This document shows, in pieces, positions 7,101-13,152 of a stretch of DNA of 16,478 bases. The position numbers and the translations under genes were made by a program. This DNA comes from JAGLWP01 sp964406515 (GTDB lineage Archaea; Nanobdellota; Nanobdellia; Pacearchaeales; GW2011-AR1): positions 1-16,478 of the forward strand of contig CAYORV010000010.1 of the NCBI GenBank assembly GCA_964406515.1, read 5' to 3'. Numbering within the stretch: the stretch's first letter is position 1; every line of letters starts with the position of its first letter. A model generated the notes under the pieces. That model was not told the DNA's origin. It made no database searches and saw only the letters and a program-made list of their open reading frames with translations.

Positions 7101-7961
7101 GGTTGTTCTGAAATTGGTGGACCACATTGCAGAACTATTGAAGAGTATGATGTCATAAAAGAAGAATGTTTATCAACAGACCCAACAGATTTAATATGTA
7201 ATTCAGAAAAAGATACTGTTCGGGGGAGAAATTATACTTTTAATGAAGAAGAAGCAACCTGTGATAAAGAAACTTTTAGAGAAGTTGTGGAAGAATGTGA
7301 GGAAGGAGGTATCTGTGGGGATTATTCTACCCTTTGTTATTCTTATGTTTATTGTATGAGTTCTAATTCTCATGAAAATGCGATACAGCGTTGTGAATCT
7401 ATGACTGAAATAGATTTAATATGTAGATTAGGAAATGTTTATGGAAGAACTTATGTTTTTACTCCAGAAAGAAGGGCGCCTTATTTTGAAGAATGTGTGG
7501 AAAATACTTTTAGGGAACAAATAGGAGAAGATTGCGAATATGGTTGTAAATATATAAATGGAAGTGGTGCATGTAAAACAGAAGAAGAAAATAGGGCAGA
7601 AGTAAAGGCAGAGTGTGAGGCTTCTACTTGTACTTCAAACGATGCTGTTGATTTAATATGTAGATATGGTAATTTGCATGGAAGAAAATTTAAATGCACT
7701 GGAATGGGTTGTGTTGAAAAAGTTGCTAGAGAAGAAATAAAGGATTGTGTTAATTATTGTAAGGATGAGGAATGTACCTGTGATATAAGTGGTACAAAAG
7801 TGAGTATATTTACACAACATAGATGTTGTAATGGATGGGAATGGGTTACGGAAAAAATACATAAATGGCCAAAATGTGGCGTAGGGAGAGGTTGGGGTTG
7901 TGGGAAGTTAACACATGATAGGGGTTATAAAATTGTAAATGATTATAAAAAATGTAAATAA
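4113..7961 (+). CDS. Secreted gingipain-like (C25) cysteine peptidase with cysteine-rich repeats
   Basis: A 1282-residue exported protein. Residues 1-21 form a signal peptide (KKIFFVVGLLFCLSFVSA). A short Ig-like stretch follows, then a cysteine-rich region to about residue 430. Residues ~430-935 resemble the gingipain fold (peptidase C25, caspase-like clan CD): an ADIDGDNEPDVAVGRIAG segment (about 732-749), the likely catalytic histidine H833 in YSDHGAPSW, the likely catalytic C859 in ATAACST, and a closing IGDPTLEIG near 931. Two sub-segments (KVTIIGQTP and LASTYASLINAPLII) recall CW_binding_2-type repeats. Residues ~957-1225 hold four cysteine-rich repeats, and the end (1226-1282) is also rich in Cys and Trp. 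No C-terminal anchor or sorting signal is seen. The gene overlaps the pilin stop and is followed 1 nt later by a membrane protein gene, so the three are probably co-expressed. Peptidase activity is inferred, and substrate specificity is unknown. Confidence 0.82.
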   Translation: MLNKKIFFVVGLLFCLSFVSAEISISPYEILQDTSATIDIDLESYSENIYFYKEGQTSAYYIISLGCEGNLCYEPKTFDYVFSSDFFSIGEYSFAIYSYDINDWMSVNFEIIEEEVEICTDSDVTEEYPDGFNLYVKGIVQDEGEDPPQSEDYCYNDDQLFEYWCYFGGDSGYGGGLYNCPNGCENGTCIEVVACTDSDGGVNYCKKGTVCEGDGCFTDYCLVAGGSFNYVNEYSCENNILVSEVSTCLEGCEDGACIRVLHHHKICYYGDVFWIDSCNDVEELFEECSNDCVDGACVEEEAEDKCSTDSGSQGYCDVEWSSVCETLECSECDCLVACEEECAVNGWRVGYCTPDICSCSSANDCFDLPEPEPELVCEDGTAYNTCSLTKPKYCDSSENLIDNCQECGCGLFLECNDGGSCSPAIPIASNTKVDLYSDKEVFLVSDKDWRNVLPFVPVAVWTQGEVINKCPFLIYHEEESDLDIDSIIYFMQQYNPDKVTIIGQTPQKLDDLLIAEPDFGAGLQEEDIQKISTTDALFYWGAFDTIVYVEDNYELALLASTYASLINAPLIIKETESDSAGILAERNVICVGDVSPQSNSCFENYNLEELQQKYFDETNTNKLILINPLDWIYSIHDDYTFLDTKLGIIDELYTKISLSASILASAKHELIISTTETDYQLIDTFTEQKIKDFNADYLTIMASGNTTPHKEFKEPSILGFDIYWALDPSHYADIDGDNEPDVAVGRIAGISTSDVSSYVARDLFYDSFPLTSNMGFMASSFVGVLAIYTDLLAFINTLRTSGYNTISRTVPDEGYEFSPLDWENKDMIYYSDHGAPSWAGIRSRDIPELSNSVIATAACSTASSYDEYSFWALAIRQGAIAFVGSVDTTFLSTNYNRFIKNLYYNDYPTMGDAFKDSYSSQNNIAMATLIGDPTLEIGLANACIKEEGSSDDFCSECSPIDLQCSGKTIRGRYFRFSGDKCVKKTFRKQIGDECEYGCSEIGGPHCRTIEEYDVIKEECLSTDPTDLICNSEKDTVRGRNYTFNEEEATCDKETFREVVEECEEGGICGDYSTLCYSYVYCMSSNSHENAIQRCESMTEIDLICRLGNVYGRTYVFTPERRAPYFEECVENTFREQIGEDCEYGCKYINGSGACKTEEENRAEVKAECEASTCTSNDAVDLICRYGNLHGRKFKCTGMGCVEKVAREEIKDCVNYCKDEECTCDISGTKVSIFTQHRCCNGWEWVTEKIHKWPKCGVGRGWGCGKLTHDRGYKIVNDYKKCK
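6981..7785 (+). repeat. Four-copy cysteine-rich protein repeat within the C25 peptidase
   Basis: Copies start near residues 957, 1018, 1094 and 1168. Each follows the pattern DLxC ... GRxYxF ... C ... FRExIxxxCEYGC. Examples are IDLQC/IRGRYFRF/TFRKQIGDECEYGC and IDLICR/VYGRTYVF/TFREQIGEDCEYGC. Copy 4 keeps DLICRYG and GRKF but has diverged in its second half. The units are diverged in DNA as well as protein, so this is an old domain duplication rather than a recent tandem repeat. Confidence 0.75.
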
Positions 7962-7962
7962 A

Positions 7963-9252
7963 ATGATAAATAAAAAAATATGTTTTGGGATGATTTTCTT
8001 ATTGATAGTCTTAATGCAATTAATTTTTATTTCTGCTATTTCAATTAATATAGATATGAAAGAATCTTTTAGTGCTGGAGAAAAAATTTCTTTTGATTAT
8101 ACAATTACTTCGACGAGTTCTCAAGATATTGAATATCTTTCTGCTGTTTATTGTCCAGATGCTCCTTTGTCTTTATTAGATATCAAGACAACTACTTTAC
8201 AAGCTAATGTTCCTATTGAAGAAACTTATGTTTATATGTCCGAACTTAGTGAGGACATTGAGCCCCAGACTTGTGATGCAGGAGTGGCTGTTTTGAGTCC
8301 AATTGAGATTACAGAAGAAACATCTTTTGAGATTATTACTAATTCTAGTTTTGAATTTAATGTTTTAATTTGTAAGGATATTGGTTGTAGAGAACAAACT
8401 AAGGTTTTTGTTAAGAGAGATGTGGTTTATTTGGATTATACTTCTGAAATTTCTGATTTAGATGTAACTGTTATTTTGATAAGCCCGAATAAAAATTCTC
8501 AGTCTTTAATTTTGCCAACTCAAATTGTGTTGCAGCAATTAGGAAATTATGAATTGCAAATAACTGCTTCTAAACAAGATTATAAAACAGTAACTAGGGA
8601 GATTCAACTTGGGGTTATTGCTGAAAGTGCAGATATTGTTTCTGGTTTTCAATCAGGCAGGGGAAGAAGTGTAGGAAATTATATGCTCTTTGTTATGATT
8701 GGGATAGTTTTTATTTTAGTTGTTGTTATTTTCATTAAACTTTTTATAGGGTTGAAAAAACAGAGAATGCGTAAAGGAAAGGTGAGTGTTGGGAGACAAC
8801 TTAAAAAAGGATTTCAGAAGAAAGAGAGAATTATTAAGAAAAAGGAAAGAATGTTGCTTAGAAGATTATTTTGTAGAAAAAGGAAATTGCCGAGAGGAAA
8901 AAAACAGGAAATTGATAAAAAGGTAAAACAAGAGAAAGAGGTTTTGACCAAACAGAAAGTAGAAGCAAAAAAAGAGTTCGCTAAAAAATTAGGGAAAGAG
9001 AAAAAAGAATTACAGAAAAAGGAAAAAAGAACGAGAGGACAAGGGAAGAAGAGCGAGATTAGGAGATTGTTGACTAAAGGAAGAAGGCAATTATCTAATG
9101 GGAATAGATTTGGTGCGAAGAATACTTATAGGAAGATTTGGAGAATACATAGTTCATTGAAGAAAGGAGAGAAGAATCGGGATTTGTATAATGAACTTTT
9201 GACTTTTCATGAAAGATTGTTAAAAGGAAAAGAGAGCAAGAAGAAATCTTAA
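7963..9252 (+). CDS. Single-pass membrane protein with large polybasic cytoplasmic tail
   Basis: I do not recognise the family. From the ATG at 7963 the protein is 429 residues. It has a signal peptide (to about residue 26), a beta-rich ectodomain of roughly 200 residues that looks like one or two Ig-like domains with a few cysteines, and a transmembrane helix at about 240-264 (MLFVMIGIVFILVVVIFIKLF). A cytoplasmic tail of about 165 residues follows, dominated by Lys and Arg, with helical heptad-like stretches (KQEIDKKVKQEKEVLTKQ) and a more ordered end (LSNGNRFGAKNTYRKIW). An in-frame ATG at 7939 would overlap the preceding gene by 23 nt; 7963 is preferred because it lies 1 nt after that stop. 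The arrangement suggests the tail binds something acidic inside the cell while the ectodomain works with the pilin and peptidase encoded upstream. This is inference. Confidence 0.7.
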   Translation: MINKKICFGMIFLLIVLMQLIFISAISINIDMKESFSAGEKISFDYTITSTSSQDIEYLSAVYCPDAPLSLLDIKTTTLQANVPIEETYVYMSELSEDIEPQTCDAGVAVLSPIEITEETSFEIITNSSFEFNVLICKDIGCREQTKVFVKRDVVYLDYTSEISDLDVTVILISPNKNSQSLILPTQIVLQQLGNYELQITASKQDYKTVTREIQLGVIAESADIVSGFQSGRGRSVGNYMLFVMIGIVFILVVVIFIKLFIGLKKQRMRKGKVSVGRQLKKGFQKKERIIKKKERMLLRRLFCRKRKLPRGKKQEIDKKVKQEKEVLTKQKVEAKKEFAKKLGKEKKELQKKEKRTRGQGKKSEIRRLLTKGRRQLSNGNRFGAKNTYRKIWRIHSSLKKGEKNRDLYNELLTFHERLLKGKESKKKS

Positions 9253-9254
9253 TT

Positions 9255-10808
9255 TTAAAACAGCTCTTTTTGTTTTTCTGAATTTATTAAGCTTCCGTTG
9301 GAAAGTTCTTCTTTTATTGAACTGATTGCAGTATGCATACTTTTTTCTCTTGCTTTAGATACATAATAAAACGTTTCATCTCTTGTTCCTTTTGTGATTA
9401 ACATAATTAATTTTCCTTCCATTAATCTCGCTGTTCTTCCGCTCCTTTGTATTTTTCTTATTGCAGAAGGAATAGGTTCATAAAAAATTACTGTGTTTAC
9501 TTCTGGAATGTCTAAACCTTCTTCTCCGATACTTGTGGCGCAAAGAACATTTATTTTTCCTTCTGAAAAATCTTCAATCATTTTCTTCTGTTCTTTTTGA
9601 CTTAGTCCTGTGCCCTCTTTTTTTGTTTGTCCTACGAATATTTTTGAATTTATTCCTGTTATTTCATTAAGTTTGTCAGAAATTATTTTTGCTGTATCTC
9701 TAAATTGTGTGAAAATAATTACTTTTAAATTTTTATTTTGAATTTTTTCTCTTTTCATTATTTCCAACAATTCATTAATTTTTGGGTGTTCAAACCCTTT
9801 TGCTAAAAGTTCATTTGTTTTCATATAAACGAAATTAAATTCTTGTTTTTTTACAAGTTTTATAACCCCCTTACTTTGATGATTTGCTGCCTGTTTAAAT
9901 AAACCTTTGAGATATTTATTGAAACTAGAAAGTGTTTGAGTTTCTAAAAGTTCTAATGCATGCTGTATTTTTATTGCTTGTGCGCATGCGCTTGCTCCAA
10001 GCATGTAATTGAAATTTTTATTTCCCCTTGCTAATGTTCCCATGATTTTTTTCTGTAATTGAATTAAACCTGTTTTAGATGCAGGACCCCATAAAACTCT
10101 CCTACGTTTAAGTTCTTCTACGTAATCGTCAAAAACTTTTTTTAGAACATATCTCATTTCTTGGAGTTCTGGAGGAAAGTCAACAAGAATTTTTTCAAAT
10201 TCTAATTCTTGTAAATATTCTTTGACATCTGCACTTTCCCTTGTCCTTAATTCAACTTCTTCAATAGAAAGGTTTTTACAAATTTCTTTAATTTTTGCTT
10301 TGTTGCTTCCAGGAGAAGCAGTAAGCCCAATAATTCTCGGATGTTCGGATTGTTCTTTATATTTTTGAGCCATGAAATTATAATCATAATTTTTTACACA
10401 TCTATGGGCTTCATCTTCTACAAGAAGAGAAACTTCTGTTAAATCATAAAGTCTATTTTTTAAATCATTGGCAACACATTGGGGAGTTGAGAAAATTATA
10501 TCTGCTGTTTGCCATATTTTTTTCCTTTTTTCTGCAATCACTAAACCTGTGAAGAGTTGCATGTCTGCAAATAATTCTGGAAGGTATTTTTTAAAAGTGG
10601 TTAGGTGTTGTTCTGCCAATGGTTTTGTTGGCGCAAGAAAAACTATTTTTTCTGTGGGAAATTTTTCCATACGGTCAATTACTAACATTAATGCAATGAG
10701 TGTTTTTCCGAGACCTGTTGGAAGTACAACTAAACAATTTTTTTCTTTACAAGTTTCAAAAATTTTTTGTTGATAGTCTCTGGGAGTAATTCCTTCTAAA
10801 AATTTCAT
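9255..10808 (-). CDS. Hef-type SF2 DNA helicase (FANCM/Mph1-like), without nuclease domain
   Basis: A 517-residue ATP-dependent helicase/translocase of the Hef/FANCM/Mph1 group, acting on stalled forks and branched DNA. Helicase motifs in order: TPRDYQ (residues 8-13), Walker A PTGLGKT (30-36), APTKPL (59-64), STPQ (107-110), DEAH (132-135), GLTASPG, IIFTQFRDTA, TSIGEEGLDIPE and QRSGRTAR (about 454-461). About 160 residues between GLTASPG and the second RecA domain form the insertion typical of Hef. The protein ends soon after motif VI, so the ERCC4 nuclease and HhH that follow in euryarchaeal Hef are absent. They are encoded separately at 2867-3568. The start is supported by a TATA box 24 nt upstream. 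The gene converges on the membrane protein gene with only 2 bp between stop codons. Confidence 0.93.
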   Translation of the reverse strand: MKFLEGITPRDYQQKIFETCKEKNCLVVLPTGLGKTLIALMLVIDRMEKFPTEKIVFLAPTKPLAEQHLTTFKKYLPELFADMQLFTGLVIAEKRKKIWQTADIIFSTPQCVANDLKNRLYDLTEVSLLVEDEAHRCVKNYDYNFMAQKYKEQSEHPRIIGLTASPGSNKAKIKEICKNLSIEEVELRTRESADVKEYLQELEFEKILVDFPPELQEMRYVLKKVFDDYVEELKRRRVLWGPASKTGLIQLQKKIMGTLARGNKNFNYMLGASACAQAIKIQHALELLETQTLSSFNKYLKGLFKQAANHQSKGVIKLVKKQEFNFVYMKTNELLAKGFEHPKINELLEIMKREKIQNKNLKVIIFTQFRDTAKIISDKLNEITGINSKIFVGQTKKEGTGLSQKEQKKMIEDFSEGKINVLCATSIGEEGLDIPEVNTVIFYEPIPSAIRKIQRSGRTARLMEGKLIMLITKGTRDETFYYVSKAREKSMHTAISSIKEELSNGSLINSEKQKELF

Positions 10809-10826
10809 GAGTGTTTATGGTGGGGT

Positions 10827-10838
10827 TTTTTAAATAAT
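10827..10838 (-). promoter_or_regulatory. TATA box of the Hef-type helicase gene
   Basis: On the minus strand the sequence reads ATTATTTAAAAA. Its TTTAAA core is centred about 24 nt upstream of the helicase ATG at 10808, giving a leaderless transcript. Confidence 0.6.
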
Positions 10839-10874
10839 TTTATGTGTTGTGGCAGTGCCCACCTTTTTTTTGGA

Positions 10875-11504
10875 TTAGATAATAAGAATTGAAAGTAAAA
10901 ATCCTATGAGAGTTAGAGATGCTAGGAAACTCCATAAAACTAGATTTCCGAAAAATATCTTGTTTCCGTCTAAATTAGAGATTGGAATCATGTTGAAGAA
11001 TGCATAATAAATATTTAATTGTGCGAACAAAGGAAATCCTAGAAAATAACCGATGATAGCTAAACAAAGGTTTATTAGGATTCCTGCTGCTGCTATGATT
11101 CCTATTTGATATTCGGTTACTTCTGAAAATGAATAAAAACCGTGTCTTTTTGCTGGCCGATAAACTTTTGGTTTTATATCAAATACTAATGAAGCCATCC
11201 AGATGAAACTTTTAAATGGAAAAAGAAAGAGCTTTGAAATTATGGGAAAGAATGCTCCTGCAGGAAAGGGTCTCTTAAATTTTTCTTTACGGAAACCTAA
11301 TTTTTTTATTTCCCATAATTTGATTTCTATTTCTGAATCTAAATAATATGCTAGAATTTTCTTTGTGAATATATTTGCTAGCACAACTATTGAGACACTT
11401 AATAGAATTATTAGGAATTCATTCCAATCTCTTAGAAGATTTATTGAGAAAGAAATAAGCAAAATTACTAGTAAACTGAGGATTATCTCTTTTTTATTTA
11501 TCAT
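10875..11504 (-). CDS. Site-2-protease-like (M50) membrane protein lacking HExxH
   Basis: A 209-residue multi-pass membrane protein with the layout of archaeal M50 intramembrane proteases: two N-terminal hydrophobic segments, a cytoplasmic stretch containing PAGAFFPI, then helices including GIIAAAGILINL and the C-terminal FFNMIPISNLDGNKIFFG with D179 in the LDG motif. In active members the second helix carries HExxH followed by xxxAxxxL. Here the matching positions read NIFTK (residues 44-48) before KILAYYLDSEIEIKLW, so both zinc-binding histidines and the catalytic glutamate are gone. The start at 11504 is chosen over a longer frame opening at 11555, because a TATA box sits 25 nt upstream of 11504 and none is suitably placed for 11555. 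Likely a non-proteolytic pseudoprotease, perhaps a membrane chaperone or regulator. A sequencing change is unlikely, since all five motif positions differ within an intact frame. Confidence 0.72.
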   Translation of the reverse strand: MINKKEIILSLLVILLISFSINLLRDWNEFLIILLSVSIVVLANIFTKKILAYYLDSEIEIKLWEIKKLGFRKEKFKRPFPAGAFFPIISKLFLFPFKSFIWMASLVFDIKPKVYRPAKRHGFYSFSEVTEYQIGIIAAAGILINLCLAIIGYFLGFPLFAQLNIYYAFFNMIPISNLDGNKIFFGNLVLWSFLASLTLIGFLLSILII

Positions 11505-11523
11505 AGATTGACGAATGAGAGAT

Positions 11524-11534
11524 TTTTTATAAAA
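11524..11534 (-). promoter_or_regulatory. TATA box of the site-2-protease-like gene
   Basis: TTTTTATAAAA (plus-strand reading) is centred at 11529, 25 nt upstream of the minus-strand ATG at 11504. This is the main reason for choosing 11504 as the start. Confidence 0.55.
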
Positions 11535-11562
11535 CTTGTTATTGTAATTTATCATGGAAAAT

Positions 11563-11571
11563 TATTTAAAT
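11563..11571 (+). promoter_or_regulatory. TATA box of the PRC-barrel gene
   Basis: TATTTAAAT is centred 25 nt upstream of the ATG at 11592, predicting a leaderless mRNA. It is the promoter for the PRC-barrel gene and the membrane protein gene 1 nt behind it. Confidence 0.65.
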
Positions 11572-11591
11572 GAGATTGTGCAACTTTCATC

Positions 11592-11870
11592 ATGAGGATT
11601 AAGAAAATAACTGAAGTTATAGGAACTAAAGTGTATACAGATTCTGGAGATTTTTTTGGAGAGGTCGAAGAAGCGAATCTTTCTGAAAATAAGATTGAAG
11701 GATGGAGAATTCGTGTTGGAGGAAGTATTATCTCATTAATTGGAGGAGCAAAAGGGGTTATCATTCCGCACCAGTTCGTAAAGGCAATAAGCGACGTTTT
11801 TATAATAAATAAGTCTGCCTTACCAAGTGTGGATTCAGAAGTGGAAGAAATACCTGAAGATCTAATATAA
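11592..11870 (+). CDS. PRC-barrel domain protein
   Basis: A 92-residue protein made almost entirely of one PRC-barrel, a small beta-barrel used for protein-protein contacts. The pattern is KKITEVIGTKVYTDSG ... FGEVEEANL ... IEGWRI ... VIIPHQFVKAISDVFIIN, followed by an acidic tail (SEVEEIPEDL). In other archaea, small PRC-barrel proteins such as the CdpB group act in cell division with SepF, while others are tied to RNA processing. Which role applies here is not shown by the sequence. It is soluble and lacks a signal peptide. It shares a promoter with the membrane protein gene that starts 1 nt after its stop, so a link to the membrane is plausible. Confidence 0.82.
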   Translation: MRIKKITEVIGTKVYTDSGDFFGEVEEANLSENKIEGWRIRVGGSIISLIGGAKGVIIPHQFVKAISDVFIINKSALPSVDSEVEEIPEDLI

Positions 11871-11871
11871 A

Positions 11872-12375
11872 ATGGTTGAAGCAGAAACAATATTGCAAGG
11901 GGAGATTTTTACTAGATTTATTTTGCCTTTTTTCTTAGTTTTTCTAGTAGTTTTTGGAATTCTTGAAAAAACAAAACTTTTTGGAGAGGGAAAGAAACAA
12001 ATAAATGCAATGATAGCATTTGTTATTGGTTTGATTTTTGTAAGCGTTCTTTATCCGACGGTTGTTGTGAGTAATTTGATTTTATTTTTGACTGTTGCAC
12101 TTGTTTGTGTTTTTGTTATTATGTTATTATGGGGATTTATTTTTGGAGATGTTAAAGAAGGATTCAAACCAGAGAAATGGATGAAGACAGCATTAGCAAT
12201 AATTGTAGGTATAGCATTTATTGTTGCAGTTATTTGGGCTACTGGACTTCTTGAAGGGTTAGGAGAAAGTTTATTTAAACAACCTTGGAGTAAAACTTTT
12301 TGGACTAATTTTGGATTTGTTCTGGCGATTGCAGTTGCTTTAGCATTAGTGCTTGGCGAAAAAGCTAAGAAGTAA
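11872..12375 (+). CDS. Multi-pass membrane protein of unknown function (paralogue A)
   Basis: A 167-residue membrane protein with about five hydrophobic helices (roughly 14-31, 44-62, 66-91, 106-127, 143-162) and a short basic C-terminus. The N-terminal third carries LPFFLVFLVVFGILEKTKLF and INAMIAFVIGL, which recur almost unchanged in the gene at 12582, so the two are paralogues. I do not recognise a named family or any catalytic residues. It follows the PRC-barrel gene by 1 nt and is probably co-transcribed. The neighbouring coiled-coil and ATPase genes raise the possibility of a filament or secretion platform, but this is context only. Confidence 0.75.
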   Translation: MVEAETILQGEIFTRFILPFFLVFLVVFGILEKTKLFGEGKKQINAMIAFVIGLIFVSVLYPTVVVSNLILFLTVALVCVFVIMLLWGFIFGDVKEGFKPEKWMKTALAIIVGIAFIVAVIWATGLLEGLGESLFKQPWSKTFWTNFGFVLAIAVALALVLGEKAKK

Positions 12376-12390
12376 GATTTAGTTTTTAGA

Positions 12391-12540
12391 TATTTAAATT
12401 TGGCTTGGCTTTGCCTTGCGATTGGTTAAATTTTTCCAGACTTTCGTCAAGGAAAAATTTTAAGGAGAAATTGATAAGAATAAAATCTAGTCTGTTATGA
12501 ACAACTAAGCCGGATTATTTCTAACTAATTTACAGAAACA
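12391..12540 (+). ncRNA. Candidate structured small RNA between paralogous membrane protein genes
   Basis: A strong TATA-like box (TATTTAAATT, 12391-12400) has no start codon at the 25-nt distance seen for protein genes here. The predicted transcription start is near 12420. Immediately downstream is a stem of 10 bp, AAATTTTTCC (12428-12437) with GGAAAAATTT (12451-12460), extendable by 2 bp past a single-base bulge. Its 13-nt loop contains a small GAC/GTC pairing. The 3' limit given is arbitrary. Alternatives are a 3' UTR hairpin of the upstream gene or a terminator with a long loop. I saw no C/D-box pair or tRNA fold. Confidence 0.35.
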
Positions 12541-12552
12541 TCTTTCGAAACA

Positions 12553-12562
12553 TATTTAAATA
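12553..12562 (+). promoter_or_regulatory. TATA box of membrane protein paralogue B
   Basis: TATTTAAATA is centred 25 nt upstream of the ATG at 12582, making this gene independently transcribed from paralogue A and favouring 12582 over the internal ATGs at 12597 and 12600. Confidence 0.65.
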
Positions 12563-12581
12563 TTCTCTGATAATTTCTTGT

Positions 12582-13148
12582 ATGATAAGAGGGTTGATGA
12601 TGGCTTCTGTGGGTGTTGCTGATAGCGGAGTTTTTAGCGATGTGTTTTCTCAATGGGAACAGATTGGAATTTTTAGTCATGTGCTTCCTTTTCTTTTAAT
12701 TTTTGCATTGGTTTTTGGGATCCTTACTAAGGTTAAGTTGTTTAAAGAAAATAAAGCAATAAATGCGATTATAGCTTTGGTTGTGGGATTGATGGCGATT
12801 CAATTTAGTTTTGTTTCTGTTTTCTTTGCAAATATTTTTCCGAGAGTGGGTGTTGCTTTAATGGCTATATTGGCATTGTTTATTGTTGTTGGATTATTCA
12901 TAGATGAAAAACATCTGGCCATTAATTGGATCTTATTTGGAATATCTGTGATTATTTTTGTTATAGTGATTGTGCAAACAGCAGGAATTCTTGGAGTTTC
13001 TGTAGGAGATTGGTGGAAAGAAAATTGGCCAACAGTTATTATAATTGGAGCAGTTGTTGCTTTAGTTGTTGCAGTGATTGCAAGCACGGCGAAGAATAAA
13101 AACCCCATTCCTTTTAATCCTCTCTGGGCTAAAAACCCCGGATCCTAG
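12582..13148 (+). CDS. Multi-pass membrane protein of unknown function (paralogue B)
   Basis: A 188-residue protein paralogous to the one at 11872. It has a 30-residue N-terminal extension, then LPFLLIFALVFGILTKVKLF and INAIIALVVGL, and about five hydrophobic helices in all, ending with VIIIGAVVALVVAVIAST. The C-terminus (NKNPIPFNPLWAKNPGS) is short, rich in Asn and Pro, and not shared with paralogue A. The first residues are given as MIRGLMMASVG; ATGs at codons 6 and 7 are possible starts, but the TATA box fits 12582. It converges on the coiled-coil gene with 4 bp between stop codons. No function is assigned. Confidence 0.75.
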   Translation: MIRGLMMASVGVADSGVFSDVFSQWEQIGIFSHVLPFLLIFALVFGILTKVKLFKENKAINAIIALVVGLMAIQFSFVSVFFANIFPRVGVALMAILALFIVVGLFIDEKHLAINWILFGISVIIFVIVIVQTAGILGVSVGDWWKENWPTVIIIGAVVALVVAVIASTAKNKNPIPFNPLWAKNPGS

Positions 13149-13152
13149 TTAA

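Noticed and set aside
9258..9281. C-terminal PCNA-interaction (PIP) motif of the helicase (QKELF end)
   Set aside because: It lacks the second aromatic residue and the QxxLxxFF spacing, so the match is too weak.
10849..10871. Terminator-like hairpin followed by eight T on the plus strand
   Set aside because: The stem would be only 4 bp with a bulge, and no plus-strand gene lies upstream; both flanking genes are on the minus strand.
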